Assembly: GCA_024742735.1 (NCBI GenBank)
Contig: JANSXV010000003.1
Span: 434,001-498,000, forward strand
Length of the DNA: 64,000 bases
Origin: Alphaproteobacteria bacterium
GTDB taxonomy: Bacteria; Pseudomonadota; Alphaproteobacteria; Caulobacterales; Maricaulaceae
Reading direction: 5' to 3'
Shown: positions 53,133 to 64,000 of the stretch, piece by piece
How positions within the stretch are numbered: position 1 is the stretch's first letter
Layout: every line of letters begins with the position of its first letter
The notes under the pieces: model-generated
What the model saw: only the letters and a program-made list of their open reading frames with translations
Told to the model about the DNA's origin: nothing
Database searches by the model: none
Program-made: the position numbers and the translations under genes

Positions 53133-53210
53133 TGTTGACGTCCCCTACGCGCCCGTCTTGCCCTTGCGCCCGGTTGACCGCCGGGAGGCGCGCCCGCCAG
53201 GATTTCGCCC

Positions 53211-54686
53211 ATGGCTGAACTCGTCCCGGTCGAACCGTTCGACATCGTGATTTTCGGCGCGACCGGCGATCTGGCTCGGCGCAAGCTGATTCCGGCGCTG
53301 TTTCACCGCTGGTGCGATGGACAGATTCCGGAGAACTCCCGCATCATCGGGGTTGCGCGCGACGAGCTGACCGACGCCGAGTTTCACGAGCGCGCCGCCG
53401 AGTTCGGCCTGCCGGACGGCGCAAGCGAACAGCGGCGCGAGCGCTGGGCGGAGTTCATCGCCCATGTGCGCTATATTGCGGCGGACATCGAGGGCGAGTC
53501 GCCGGGCTGGGCCGCGTTGAAAGACGCGCTGGACCCCAATGAAGACAAGATCCGCATCTTCTATCTGGCGCTACCGCCTTCGATCTACGGCAAGACCTGC
53601 GCGGCGATCGGCGCCCACGGCCTGAACACGCGCGGGTCCCGGGTCATTCTGGAGAAGCCCATCGGGCGCGACTATCACTCCGCCCGGCTGATCAACGAGG
53701 CGGTGGGCGCGGTCTTCCCGGAGAATTCGATCTTCCGGATCGACCACTACCTGGGCAAGGAAACCGTCCAGAACCTGTTGATCCTGCGCTTTGCGAACAT
53801 GCTGCTGGAGCCGGTCTGGAGCGCGGGCGGGATCGATCATGTCCAGATCACGGTCGCGGAAAGCCTGGGGGCCGGCACGCGGGCGAGCTATTACGACCGT
53901 TCGGGCGCCCTGCGCGACATGGTGCAGAACCACATTCTCCAGCTGCTGTGCCTTGTCGCCATGGAGCCGCCGGCGAGCCTTGAGGCCGATGCGGTGCGCG
54001 CGGAGAAGCTGAAAGTCCTGCGCGCCCTGCGCCTGATCAAGGCCGATCAGGCCGGCGAAGCGGTCGTGCGTGGCCAGTACCAGGCCGGCATCAGCGACGG
54101 GGCCTCGGCGCCGGCCTACGCCGAGGAAGTCGGCGAAGAGAGCAAGACCGAAACTTTCGTGGCGATTCGGGCCGACATCGACAACTGGCGGTGGGCGGGC
54201 GTGCCGTTTTACCTGCGCACCGGCAAGCGCATGCGCGCGCGGCGCAGCGAGATCATCATCCAGTTCAAGCCGGTGCCCCACGACATCATCAACGCCGACG
54301 CCGGCGTCATGCAGCCCAACCGCCTGGTGATCCGGCTGCAGCCCGATGAAGGCGTGAAGCTGATGATGATGACCAAAGACCCCGGCCCTGGCGGGGTTCG
54401 CCTGCGCTATGTGCCGCTCAACCTGTCCTACGCCGAAACCTTCGATCAGGACTATCCCGACGCCTATGAGCGCCTGCTCATGGCGGTGGTGCGCGGCAAT
54501 CTGGGTCTGTTCATGCGCCGCGACGAGGTGGAGGCCGCCTGGCGCTGGACCGATGCGGTGGTCGCGGCCTGGACCGACGGCGCCTGCCCGCTGCAATTCT
54601 ATCCGGCCGGTTCGGATGGCCCCGACAAGGCCTCGCTTCTGCTCAGCCGCGACGGACGGGAATGGTATGATGCCGAACGGCCCTGA
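53211..54686 (+). CDS. zwf: Glucose-6-phosphate 1-dehydrogenase
   Basis: 491 residues. N-terminal NADP-binding GATGDLARRKLIPAL, the active-site peptide RIDHYLGKE and EKPIGRD are all present, with the length normal for the family. It oxidises glucose-6-phosphate to 6-phosphogluconolactone. First gene of the Entner-Doudoroff operon; its 3' end overlaps pgl by about 17 bp in another frame. Confidence 0.97.
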   Translation: MAELVPVEPFDIVIFGATGDLARRKLIPALFHRWCDGQIPENSRIIGVARDELTDAEFHERAAEFGLPDGASEQRRERWAEFIAHVRYIAADIEGESPGWAALKDALDPNEDKIRIFYLALPPSIYGKTCAAIGAHGLNTRGSRVILEKPIGRDYHSARLINEAVGAVFPENSIFRIDHYLGKETVQNLLILRFANMLLEPVWSAGGIDHVQITVAESLGAGTRASYYDRSGALRDMVQNHILQLLCLVAMEPPASLEADAVRAEKLKVLRALRLIKADQAGEAVVRGQYQAGISDGASAPAYAEEVGEESKTETFVAIRADIDNWRWAGVPFYLRTGKRMRARRSEIIIQFKPVPHDIINADAGVMQPNRLVIRLQPDEGVKLMMMTKDPGPGGVRLRYVPLNLSYAETFDQDYPDAYERLLMAVVRGNLGLFMRRDEVEAAWRWTDAVVAAWTDGACPLQFYPAGSDGPDKASLLLSRDGREWYDAERP

Positions 54687-55413
54687 CAAGAACGCGCTGT
54701 CCCTGGTGACCGCCATGCAGGACTTTACCGACGGAGAAACCGCCGCGCGGACCCTGGCCGCCGCCGTGGAGGCGCGCCTGCGCGAAGGAATCGCCCGCCG
54801 GGGCCGCGCGAGCCTGGCCGCCTCGGGCGGATCCAGCCCGAAGCGCCTGTATGAAATTCTTGCCAGCGCCGATCTGGACTGGTCGAAGGTGACCGTCGTG
54901 CTGGCTGATGAGCGCTGGGTGGAACCGGGGCTGACCGGATCCAATGAGAGCTTCATCAAGGCCAGTCTGCTCACCGGAAACGCCGCTGACTGCGCCTTCA
55001 TCGGGCTCAAGACGCCGGCGGCTGCGCCGAGCGGCGGACTTGCCGAGATCGAGGACCGGCTCGCTGGAGCGCCACACCCGTTTGATGCGGTGATCCTGGG
55101 TATGGGAACAGACGGGCACACCCTGTCCTGGTTCCCGGAAGCTGAGGGTCTCGACGCGGCGCTCGCCCCTGAAGGCCCGCGGGCCGCTGCAGTCACCGCG
55201 ACCCGCAGCGATGTCACAGGCCCCTTCACCGAGCGCGCCACGCTGACGCTTTCAGCGCTGCAGGGCGCGCGTCTGTGTGCGCTGCTGATCAGCGGCGAAG
55301 CCAAGCGGGCCGTCTGGCGCGATGCGGCCGGGCCGGGCCGCGTAAACGCCATGCCTGTACGCGCTCTGATGCGTGATCCCGGCCTCGATCTGCAAACCTA
55401 CTGGTGGCCCTAG
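54670..55413 (+). CDS. pgl: 6-phosphogluconolactonase
   Basis: 247 residues from the second of two adjacent ATGs (54667/54670), both inside the zwf 3' end. Family motifs are [30 protein letters not shown] and [13 protein letters not shown]. It hydrolyses the lactone to 6-phosphogluconate. The overlap implies translational coupling with zwf. Confidence 0.95.
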   Translation: MPNGPDKNALSLVTAMQDFTDGETAARTLAAAVEARLREGIARRGRASLAASGGSSPKRLYEILASADLDWSKVTVVLADERWVEPGLTGSNESFIKASLLTGNAADCAFIGLKTPAAAPSGGLAEIEDRLAGAPHPFDAVILGMGTDGHTLSWFPEAEGLDAALAPEGPRAAAVTATRSDVTGPFTERATLTLSALQGARLCALLISGEAKRAVWRDAAGPGRVNAMPVRALMRDPGLDLQTYWWP

Positions 55414-55432
55414 CGCCCGTCCGGAGACCCCG

Positions 55433-57291
<1,859 letters not shown>

Positions 57292-57295
<4 letters not shown>

Positions 57296-58260
57296 CCGGG
57301 CGCTACCTGGTCGCCGATATCGGCGGCACGAACGCACGCTTCGCCATCGCAGAAGGCTCTGCGGCCGACGGTTTCGTGCTCGCCCATGTGCGCCGGTTCC
57401 GCAACGAGGATTTCGAGCACCTGCGCGACGCCGCCCATGCCTATCTGCAAAGCTGGGACGGACCGGCGCCGGACCGCGCCTGCTTCGCCGTCGCCGCGCC
57501 GATCACGCCGGGCCGCATCCGCCTGACCAACTCCACCTGGAAGTTCGAACCCGACGAGCTCGCCCGCGAGCTGGGCCTTGCGCACGTCATCCCGGCCAAT
57601 GACTTCGCGGCCCAGGCCCGCGGCGCGCCGCTCTGCCCGCCGGGCGAACAGCTGGTGCTGAACGCCGCCCAACCCATGCCGGACGCACCGATCGCAGTCC
57701 TGGGCCCTGGAACCGGGCTGGGCCTGGGCCTGCTGACCCCCTGCCCCGGCGGCATGCGCGTCATCGCCACCGAGGGCGGCCATGCCGGGTTCGCGCCGCG
57801 CACCGATGAAGAGATCGCGGTGGGCAAGTTCATCGCGGACGAGTACGGCTTTGTGAGCTGGGAACGCCTGCTGTCCGGGCGAGGGCTGGTGAACATTCAC
57901 CGCGCCCTGTGCTCCATCGAGGGTCAGACCTGGCCGGGCGTGCGGCCCGAGGAGATCACCGCCGAAGCCCTGTCCGACCCCACCTCCCGCTCCTACCGCG
58001 TCGTCATGCTGTTCTGCGCGGCGCTGGGCGCCTACGCTGGCGACGTGGCGGTGCTGACCGGGGCGCGGGGCGGCACGTATCTGGCCGGCGGCATCCTGCC
58101 CCGGATCCAGTCGCTGCTGGTCGAAAGCCCGTTCGAAGCGCGGCGCACACGGCGCGGGCCCATGACCCGTTATGTGGAGGCCATCCCGGTGCGCCTCATC
58201 CTGTCCGACGCCGCCGCCTTCATGGGCGCGGCCGCCATCGCCGAAGCCGGAGGCCTGTAG
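57292..58260 (+). CDS. glk: Glucokinase (Glk family)
   Basis: 322 residues starting in an ATGA overlap with edd. ATP/glucose motifs are [34 protein letters not shown] and LAGGILPR. It phosphorylates glucose released from maltodextrins, which explains its place inside the Entner-Doudoroff operon. Confidence 0.96.
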
Positions 58261-58263
58261 ATT

Positions 58264-58893
58264 ATGGCGCACACCCTGCCTGAGATTCTCGACGCCGCTA
58301 CGGTGATCCCTGTGCTGGCCGTCTCCGACATCGCTTCGGCCAAGCCCCTGGCCCACGCGCTCGCGGCGGGCGGTCTGAAGGTCATCGAGCTGACCCTGCG
58401 CACACCCATCGCGCTGGATGCGCTCAAAGCCATGCAGGACGCCGAGCCGGAGCTGGTCATCGGGATGGGCACCATCACAACGCCCGCCCAGGCTGAAGCC
58501 AGCGCCCAAGCCGGTGCGGCCTTCCTGGTCAGCCCCGGACTGACCGCCAAGCTGGGCCAGGCCATGTTCGACACCGGCGCGCCCTGCCTGCCCGGCGTCG
58601 CAACGGCGGGCGAAGCCATGGCGGCGACCGAGGCGGGGTTCGAGGCGCTCAAATTTTTCCCCGCCGAGCCCGCTGGCGGCATCGCCTATCTGAAAGCGCT
58701 CGCCGGCCCGCTTCCGGACCTGGTCTTCTGCCCCACGGGCGGCATCTCGAAAGACCGGGCCGCCGACTACCTCGCCCTGAACAACGTCGCCTGCTGCGGG
58801 GGCAGCTGGATCGCCACCAACGCGCAGATCGCAGCCGGCGAGTGGGACGCCATAGCCGAAAACGCCCGCTTCGCCGCCAGCCTGACGGGGTAA
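58264..58893 (+). CDS. eda: KDPG aldolase (2-keto-3-deoxy-6-phosphogluconate aldolase)
   Basis: 209 residues, 3 bp after the glk stop. Catalytic Glu in KVIELTLRT and Schiff-base Lys in EALKFFPAEPAGG are present, with MGTITTPAQ and CPTGGIS phosphate-binding loops. It cleaves KDPG to pyruvate and glyceraldehyde-3-phosphate and completes the pathway encoded here. Likely co-transcribed with the GH13 gene 5 bp downstream. Confidence 0.96.
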   Translation: MAHTLPEILDAATVIPVLAVSDIASAKPLAHALAAGGLKVIELTLRTPIALDALKAMQDAEPELVIGMGTITTPAQAEASAQAGAAFLVSPGLTAKLGQAMFDTGAPCLPGVATAGEAMAATEAGFEALKFFPAEPAGGIAYLKALAGPLPDLVFCPTGGISKDRAADYLALNNVACCGGSWIATNAQIAAGEWDAIAENARFAASLTG

Positions 58894-58898
58894 GCGCG

Positions 58899-60758
58899 AT
58901 GCGGACCCTCGTCGCCCTCGCCGCGCTGGCCGCCCTTCCCTCACAGGCGGCGGCCCAGCCGGTGGAGCGGATCGAGCCGCCGCACTGGTGGGTCGGGTTT
59001 GAAGACCCCACAGTCCAGCTGGTCGTCCATGGCGAGAACGCCGCCGCGCTGAACGTCGCTGAGGACGACCCGCGCGTGGAGATCACAGCGGTCGAGCGGG
59101 CCGACAGTGAAAATTACTTGTTCATCGATCTGCGCCTCGCCGCCGGGGCCGGGCCGGGCCCTTTGACCCTGCGCTTCACGGTCCCGGACGGCACGGTGAT
59201 CGAGCACGCCTATCCGCTCATGGCCCGCGCGCCCGGCTCGGCGGCGCGCGACGGGTTCGACTCAACCGACACGGTCTACCTCGCCTATCCCGACCGCTTC
59301 GCCAATGGCGACCCCGGCAATGACACGGTCGAGGGCTATGTGGACGGATTGAACCGTACCGATCCGGGCGGGCGCCATGGCGGCGACCTTCAGGGCCTGA
59401 TCGATCACCTCGACTATGTTGAGGCCATGGGCTTCACCCAGCTCTGGCTCAACCCGGTTCTGGAAAACGCCGAGGCGCGCAACAGCTATCATGGCTACGC
59501 CATCACCGATCACTACCGGGTCGATCCGCGCCTGGGCGACACCGCGCTCTACCGCCGGCTTTCAGACGAGGCCGCAGCGCGCGGGATCGGCCTGATCAAG
59601 GACGTGGTCCTGAACCATGCCGGCTCGAACCATCCTCTGTTTCAGGACCCGCCGAGCCCCTCATGGTTCAACAATGACGCGGTCTTCTTCCCGTCGAGCC
59701 ACCAGCACACGACGGCCTATGACCCCTATGTCGCCCAGACCGACCGGCGCGACTTCGTCGATGGCTGGTTCGCCCCGACCATGCCGGACTTCAATCAGCG
59801 CGAGGAGCGCGTGGCGCGCTATCTGATCGACAACACGATCTGGTGGATCGAGGAGGCCGGGCTGTCCGGTCTGCGCCTGGACACCTACGACTTCTCCGAT
59901 GCGGCGTTCCTGGACCGGTACATGAACCGGATCATGACCGAATATCCCGATCTCGGCGTTGTGGGCGAGGCCTGGGCCTATGACCCGGCGGTGATCGCGC
60001 CCATGCAGACCGGCTCGCCGCTGGCGCCGGAGGGCCAGCCGGGCGTGCCCAGCCTCATGGACTTCCCCCTGCAGATCCGCGCCCGCGACGCCCTGCTGGC
60101 CGAGGATAGCGGGTACAGCGGCCTGATCAGCCTCTACCAGTTCATGGTCAATGACCGGCTCTACGGTGACCCCTCCGATCTGATGATCTTTGCGGACAAT
60201 CACGATTTCGACCGGATCCACACCCAGATGGGCGAAGACCCGGCCCTGACGCGCATGGCCCTGACCCTGACGCTGACCCTGCGCGGCGTGCCGCAGATCT
60301 ATTACGGAACGGAACTGTTGTTCACCAACGCAACGCCCGGCGACCATGGCGAAATCCGCGAGGACTTCCCAGGCGGCTGGTCGGGCGATGCGGTCAACGC
60401 CTTCTCCGGCGAAGGGCTGAGTGAAGAGGCCGCCTCGATGCAGGACTGGCTTCGCGCCATGGTCACCTGGCGGCGCACCGCCGCCCCGATCCATCACGGC
60501 GACATGATCCACTTCGCCCCGCTGGAGCGGCACGGGACGCAAAGCGTCTATGTCTACGCGCGCCGCCACGAAGGCGAGACGGTGCTGGTCGTCATCAACA
60601 AGGGCGATGCTTCCCACGCCCTTGATCTGGGCCGGTACGGGGAGGTTCTGGACGGTTACACGGCGGCGCGCAACATGGTCACCGGCGCGCGCCAGGCCCT
60701 GGGAGACGGGCTGAGCGCGCCGGGACGGTCGGCGAGCGTGTTCGAGCTGGAGCGCTGA
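58899..60758 (+). CDS. Exported GH13 cyclomaltodextrinase/neopullulanase-like enzyme
   Basis: 619 residues with a signal peptide (MRTLVALAALAALPSQAAAQ). An N-terminal beta-sandwich of the cyclomaltodextrinase-N type (VERIEPPHWWVGFEDPTVQLVVHGEN) comes first. The barrel follows with KDVVLNHAGSNH, the nucleophile Asp in GLRLDTYDF, Glu in VVGEAWAY and FADNHDFDR. It opens cyclodextrins or cuts pullulan and maltodextrin in the periplasm. Its place at the end of the Entner-Doudoroff operon links degradation and catabolism. Confidence 0.93.
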   Translation: MRTLVALAALAALPSQAAAQPVERIEPPHWWVGFEDPTVQLVVHGENAAALNVAEDDPRVEITAVERADSENYLFIDLRLAAGAGPGPLTLRFTVPDGTVIEHAYPLMARAPGSAARDGFDSTDTVYLAYPDRFANGDPGNDTVEGYVDGLNRTDPGGRHGGDLQGLIDHLDYVEAMGFTQLWLNPVLENAEARNSYHGYAITDHYRVDPRLGDTALYRRLSDEAAARGIGLIKDVVLNHAGSNHPLFQDPPSPSWFNNDAVFFPSSHQHTTAYDPYVAQTDRRDFVDGWFAPTMPDFNQREERVARYLIDNTIWWIEEAGLSGLRLDTYDFSDAAFLDRYMNRIMTEYPDLGVVGEAWAYDPAVIAPMQTGSPLAPEGQPGVPSLMDFPLQIRARDALLAEDSGYSGLISLYQFMVNDRLYGDPSDLMIFADNHDFDRIHTQMGEDPALTRMALTLTLTLRGVPQIYYGTELLFTNATPGDHGEIREDFPGGWSGDAVNAFSGEGLSEEAASMQDWLRAMVTWRRTAAPIHHGDMIHFAPLERHGTQSVYVYARRHEGETVLVVINKGDASHALDLGRYGEVLDGYTAARNMVTGARQALGDGLSAPGRSASVFELER

Positions 60759-60765
60759 TCGGGCC

Positions 60766-62412
60766 TTACCAGAACACCGCATAGATCGCGATCAGGATCG
60801 CGATGATCACGGCGCCGGCGATGTTGAACGCCGGCCTCGTCATGAAGGTGACGCCCGACAGGTCCACCGGCCGGCCCTCGCCCGGCTTCGGCGTCGCCAG
60901 CGAGACGATCACCCCGGTCACAAGACAGGCCAGGAACACGATCCAGATCCGCACCACGAAGGGCAGATCCAGCGCCTCAAGCCCCATCGCCGCCAGCAGG
61001 CCCGAGCCGGCCCCGCCCAGCGCGGCCGGGTTGGCGAGCAGCCAGAAGACGAAGGACAGGCCAACCGAACTGATCAGCAGGGCGAAGGCGCCGGCCGTAT
61101 TCGCCCGCTTCCAGAACAGGCCCAAGAGGAACACCGCCACCACGCCCGGCGCGACGAAGCCGGTGTATTCCTGAATGGTCTGGAAGGCGCTCTCCATGCC
61201 CCCCAGGAAGGGCTGGGCCAGGATCAGCGCGATCACCATGGCGCTCAGCGCCGTGATCCGCCCCACCGTCACATAGTGATGTTCGGATTTCTCCGGACGC
61301 ATGGAGCGATAGACGTCCATGGTGAAGATCGTGGAGATGGAGTTCATCATGGACGCCAGCGAGGACACGATGGCCGCGATCAGCGCCGCGAAGACCAGCC
61401 CTCTGAACCCGTCGGGAACCAGCGTCATGAGCACGCCATAGGTGCTGTCCGGACGGGCGCTGAGCGCGTCAGCGTCCAGCATGCCGTTCTGCGCCAGATA
61501 CAGCGCGGCGATGCCGGGAACCACCACGATCACCGGGATCAGCAGCTTCAGGCCCGCCGCGAAGGCCAGACCCTTCTGGGCTTCAGCCAGGCTCTTGGAA
61601 CCCAGCGCGCGCTGAATGATGTACTGGTTGAAGCCCCAGTAGGAGAAGTGCAGCACCCACAGCCCGCCCAGCAACGTCCAGATGCCCGGCAGGTCTGAGT
61701 AGTTCGGGTGGTCGGCATCCAGGATCATGGTGAAGTGACCGGGGATCTGGGCCATGAGCGTGGAGAAGCCCGCCGCCGGGCCGGCTCCGTCGCCCACCAG
61801 CGAAAGCGCGATCCACGTGATCACCAGCCCGCCCGCGATCAGGATGATCACCTGCACCACGTCGGTCAGGGCCACCGCTTTCAGTCCGCCATAGATCGAG
61901 TAGAGCACCGCGAACGCTGCAAGCCCGGCCATGGCCGGCCAGACCGCAACGCCGGTCACCGCGTTGATCGCCAGAGCCCCGAGCCAGAGCACCGCCGTCA
62001 GGTTCACCGCCGTGTAGAGCGCGATCCAGAAGGTCGCCATGATCGTCTTCACCGACCCGCCGAAGCGCTGGTCGAGAAACTGGGGCATGGTGTAGATGCC
62101 GCGCGCCAGAAACACCGGCAGGAAGAATTTCGCCACGACCAGAAGCACGATGGCCGCCTGCCACTCATAGGCCGCGATCGCCAGGCCCACCACATAGCCC
62201 TGCCCGGACTGGCCGATGATCTGTTCCGCCGAAATGTTCGCCGCAATCAGCGAGGCGCCCACCGCCCACCACGGCAAGGCCTTGCCGGCCAGAAAGTAAT
62301 CCTCCGCGTCCTTCTCATGGCCCGCCTTCTCCCGGCTGACCCAGTTGGCGGCGGCGAACAGCAGGACCGCGTAAAGTCCCACAATCACCAGATCAATCGT
62401 TGCAAGAGCCAT
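60766..62412 (-). CDS. Sodium:sugar symporter (SSS/SGLT family)
   Basis: 548 residues, about fourteen helices. The ATG at 62412 follows GGGGAGGG. SGLT-type features are DYFLAGKALPWWAVGASLIAANISAEQIIG, YTMPQFLDQRFGG, VLHFSYWGFNQYIIQRALGSKS and IVSSLASMMNSISTIFTMDVYR. It would import glucose or galactose produced by the periplasmic glucosidases and hand it to Glk. The promoter region carries TTTTGC repeats. Convergent with the GH13 gene. Confidence 0.93.
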   Translation of the reverse strand: MALATIDLVIVGLYAVLLFAAANWVSREKAGHEKDAEDYFLAGKALPWWAVGASLIAANISAEQIIGQSGQGYVVGLAIAAYEWQAAIVLLVVAKFFLPVFLARGIYTMPQFLDQRFGGSVKTIMATFWIALYTAVNLTAVLWLGALAINAVTGVAVWPAMAGLAAFAVLYSIYGGLKAVALTDVVQVIILIAGGLVITWIALSLVGDGAGPAAGFSTLMAQIPGHFTMILDADHPNYSDLPGIWTLLGGLWVLHFSYWGFNQYIIQRALGSKSLAEAQKGLAFAAGLKLLIPVIVVVPGIAALYLAQNGMLDADALSARPDSTYGVLMTLVPDGFRGLVFAALIAAIVSSLASMMNSISTIFTMDVYRSMRPEKSEHHYVTVGRITALSAMVIALILAQPFLGGMESAFQTIQEYTGFVAPGVVAVFLLGLFWKRANTAGAFALLISSVGLSFVFWLLANPAALGGAGSGLLAAMGLEALDLPFVVRIWIVFLACLVTGVIVSLATPKPGEGRPVDLSGVTFMTRPAFNIAGAVIIAILIAIYAVFW

Positions 62413-62448
62413 ATGGCCCACCCTCCCCGTCACGCTTTATCGGACATG

Positions 62449-62465
62449 TTTTGCGGGATTTTGCA
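62449..62465. promoter_or_regulatory. TTTTGC direct repeat (symporter promoter)
   Basis: TTTTGCGGGATTTTGCA has two TTTTGC blocks at a 10-bp step, 37 bp upstream of the symporter start. It ties the symporter to the island-wide repeat. Confidence 0.45.
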
Positions 62466-62565
62466 TGATCGGGCAGGCTTGCACACGTCATATTTTGGAG
62501 GAGATAAGCTCTGCATTGGAGGTGCACGAGCGCCCGCCTTGCAGACGCTCGCAATTCCTCCGGCG

Positions 62566-63546
62566 TCAGACCCTGTGCCCGGCCCGGTGCATCGCCAGGA
62601 ACAACGCGCAGAGCGCGGCGAGCGCGGTCATTGTCAGGGCCAGCGCGAGCGCTCCCACCTGCTGGTCGGCGAGCGTCCAGAAGAACTGCCCAAGGCAAAG
62701 AACCGAGACGATTCGCAGGGTCGGAGCACGGGGCAGGCGCTCGACAATGATCGCGCCGAGCGGCGCGCCGAGCGCCACCACCGGTGCGGCGGCCAGCCAG
62801 TTCCAGAACACCTCCGGCGCGATGGCGTAGGCGCCGCCCGCCGCCGAGGAGAGGCCGAGATTGGCGGCGATTCCGACGACCGAAGTGAACGCCATGAGCA
62901 CGACCGAGGTCGGGATCGCGACCTTCAGATCGGTCCGGTAGAACAGGACAAGCGCGGCGTAGAGCATCATGTCCACGCCCACCCCGGTCACCGAGGCGGT
63001 GACCCCGCCGATCACGCCCACGCCAAGCCCGACGGGCGCGTCCAGCCGGTCATGGGGCATGCGCGGGCCGTTCGGCGTGATGATCTCGCGCAGCTTCAGC
63101 CAGTGGATGACGCCGAAGGCCGCCCAGATCACCGCAAAGATCAGGCGCACCCAGAGATCCGGCACGACCGGCGCGATGAACACCGCGCCCAGCGGCGTGG
63201 CGATCGCGGAACCGATGAGCGCGGGGCGCAGCAGCGCCCAGTCCAGCGCCCGCCCGCGCGCGAGGATGAAGATCGAGGCCGACACCATGCCGATGGACTG
63301 CACGGCGAGGCCGAAATTGCGGCCCAGCTGGGCGGGCTGGTCGAACAGCAGGGTCAGAACCGGGAAGCCGACCGTGCCCCCGCCCATGGGCGTGGAGCCG
63401 GCGAAGTAGGAGCCCGCCGCCATGGCGGCTGCAATGGGCCAGTGCGCGGCGAGCTGGCCCCAAGCGTTCAGCCCGGCGACCAGCGCGAGCCAGGCCGTGT
63501 AGAACACGGCGAGCCAGATCAGGAATGGAGTGAAGGACGCACGCAT
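62566..63546 (-). CDS. TauE/SafE-family permease
   Basis: 326 residues with eight or nine helices; the ATG at 63546 starts MRASFTPFLIWLAVFYTAW. Family features are GSTPMGGGTVGFPVLTLLF in the first half and VGVIGGVTASVTGVGVDMMLY in the second, the usual inverted repeat. Family members export sulfite, sulfonates or related anions; the substrate here is unknown. Orientation suits co-transcription with the following symporter, but 153 bp and a repeat-bearing promoter separate them. Confidence 0.88.
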   Translation of the reverse strand: MRASFTPFLIWLAVFYTAWLALVAGLNAWGQLAAHWPIAAAMAAGSYFAGSTPMGGGTVGFPVLTLLFDQPAQLGRNFGLAVQSIGMVSASIFILARGRALDWALLRPALIGSAIATPLGAVFIAPVVPDLWVRLIFAVIWAAFGVIHWLKLREIITPNGPRMPHDRLDAPVGLGVGVIGGVTASVTGVGVDMMLYAALVLFYRTDLKVAIPTSVVLMAFTSVVGIAANLGLSSAAGGAYAIAPEVFWNWLAAAPVVALGAPLGAIIVERLPRAPTLRIVSVLCLGQFFWTLADQQVGALALALTMTALAALCALFLAMHRAGHRV

Positions 63547-63620
63547 GATGCCGGCGAGACTAGCGCGGAGCGATCCGCGAAGTCGCGCGCTGAATGCCGC
63601 CCGCCCCGCCGAGCCGCGCT

Positions 63621-64000
63621 TCAGTCGCGCAGCACGAACCGGGCGTGCAGGGCGGCTGTTGAATCTCCGCCCGCCCACACATCGAACGCGCCAGCCTCGG
63701 CCCGAACGCGCCGGTCGCGGCCGGAGAAGGCGAGATCACGCTCGGTCAGGTCAAAGCGCACGGTGCGTCTCTCCCCGGCCTTCAGCATGATGTGCTGGAA
63801 GCCTTTCAGCTCGCGCACAGGCCGGGTCAGGCTGGCGGCGGGGTCGCGAATATAGAGCTGGACGATCTCGGTCCCCTCGCGATCACCGGCATTGGTCACG
63901 GTGACAGACGCGGTGAGCGTGTCGCCTCGGTTCATCTCGTCCGCACTCAGGGTCAGGTCCGAATAGTCGAAACGCGTGTAGCTGAGACCGAAGCCGAAGG
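63621..64000 (-). CDS. GH3 beta-glucosidase, C-terminal part (partial)
   Basis: The frame enters from the right edge and ends at 63621. It begins with the tail of the GH3 C-domain (FGFGLSYTRFDYS, matching the family's GYGLSYT motif). A fibronectin type III-like domain follows (LTASVTVTNAGDREGTEIVQLYIRDPAAS, RPVRELKGFQ, FDVWAGGDS). GH3 enzymes of this shape release terminal beta-linked glucose. The N-terminal catalytic part lies outside the window. Confidence 0.9.
   Translation of the reverse strand, partial: FGFGLSYTRFDYSDLTLSADEMNRGDTLTASVTVTNAGDREGTEIVQLYIRDPAASLTRPVRELKGFQHIMLKAGERRTVRFDLTERDLAFSGRDRRVRAEAGAFDVWAGGDSTAALHARFVLRD

Noticed and set aside
61708-63855. Open frame of about 715 codons opposite the symporter and TauE genes
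   Set aside because: It runs antisense across two clearly recognisable membrane-protein genes and their intergenic promoter, and its product is His/Arg/Gly-rich low complexity.

Overview
The window is high-GC DNA with very strong G/C bias at third codon positions, ATGA stop/start overlaps throughout, and a TonB-receptor plus Entner-Doudoroff style of sugar use. This points to an aerobic marine-type alphaproteobacterium, probably of the Caulobacterales/Maricaulales group (inference only; there is no rRNA or other taxonomic marker here).

Layout. (1) 1-5.7 kb: a set suggesting (bacterio)chlorophyll chemistry: a cytochrome P450, a membrane protein, a BciB-type divinyl(proto)chlorophyllide 8-vinyl reductase, an alpha/beta hydrolase, and a convincing light-dependent protochlorophyllide oxidoreductase (LPOR) transcribed divergently from the hydrolase-bciB operon. 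(2) 5.8-12.7 kb: an exported M24 peptidase and a complete RND efflux operon (adaptor, pump, outer-membrane channel). (3) 12.8-32.5 kb: the most unusual part. An exported orthocaspase (Cys-His dyad), three exported TPR proteins, a 35-residue micro-ORF and an exported CHAT-domain protein form one operon in which every junction is an ATGA overlap. Beside it lie an exported DUF900-type hydrolase, a TPR-CHAT fusion, two related exported proteins that bracket the cluster, an HtrA-like two-PDZ protease, an OmpR-type response regulator and a histidine kinase. A palindrome, CTGAC-N6-TGTCAG, or a weaker version of it lies at each intergenic promoter region of this module, so I infer a two-component regulon controlling a periplasmic protease system. 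(4) 32.5-34.2 kb: gltX. (5) 34.3-64 kb: a maltodextrin-utilisation island. It holds two flavin-dependent tryptophan-halogenase-family genes (one broken by an in-frame stop), a TonB-dependent receptor, four GH13 enzymes, a GH97 enzyme, a starch-binding-like esterase lipoprotein, a 2OG-oxygenase-like protein, a LacI regulator, an MFS maltose-type transporter, an SSS sugar symporter, the operon zwf-pgl-edd-glk-eda, a TauE/SafE permease and the 3' end of a GH3 beta-glucosidase.

How they work together. Maltodextrins would pass the outer membrane through the TonB receptor and be cut in the periplasm by GH97/GH13 enzymes. Maltose and glucose would then enter through the MFS and SSS carriers, cytoplasmic alpha-glucosidase and glucokinase would finish the job, and the Entner-Doudoroff operon would yield pyruvate and glyceraldehyde-3-phosphate. 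Tandem TTTTGC/GCAA repeats occur at most promoters of this island, next to a single LacI-family gene.

No tRNA, rRNA, CRISPR array, insertion sequence or phage gene was recognised. All family calls come from reading motifs, not from database searches.
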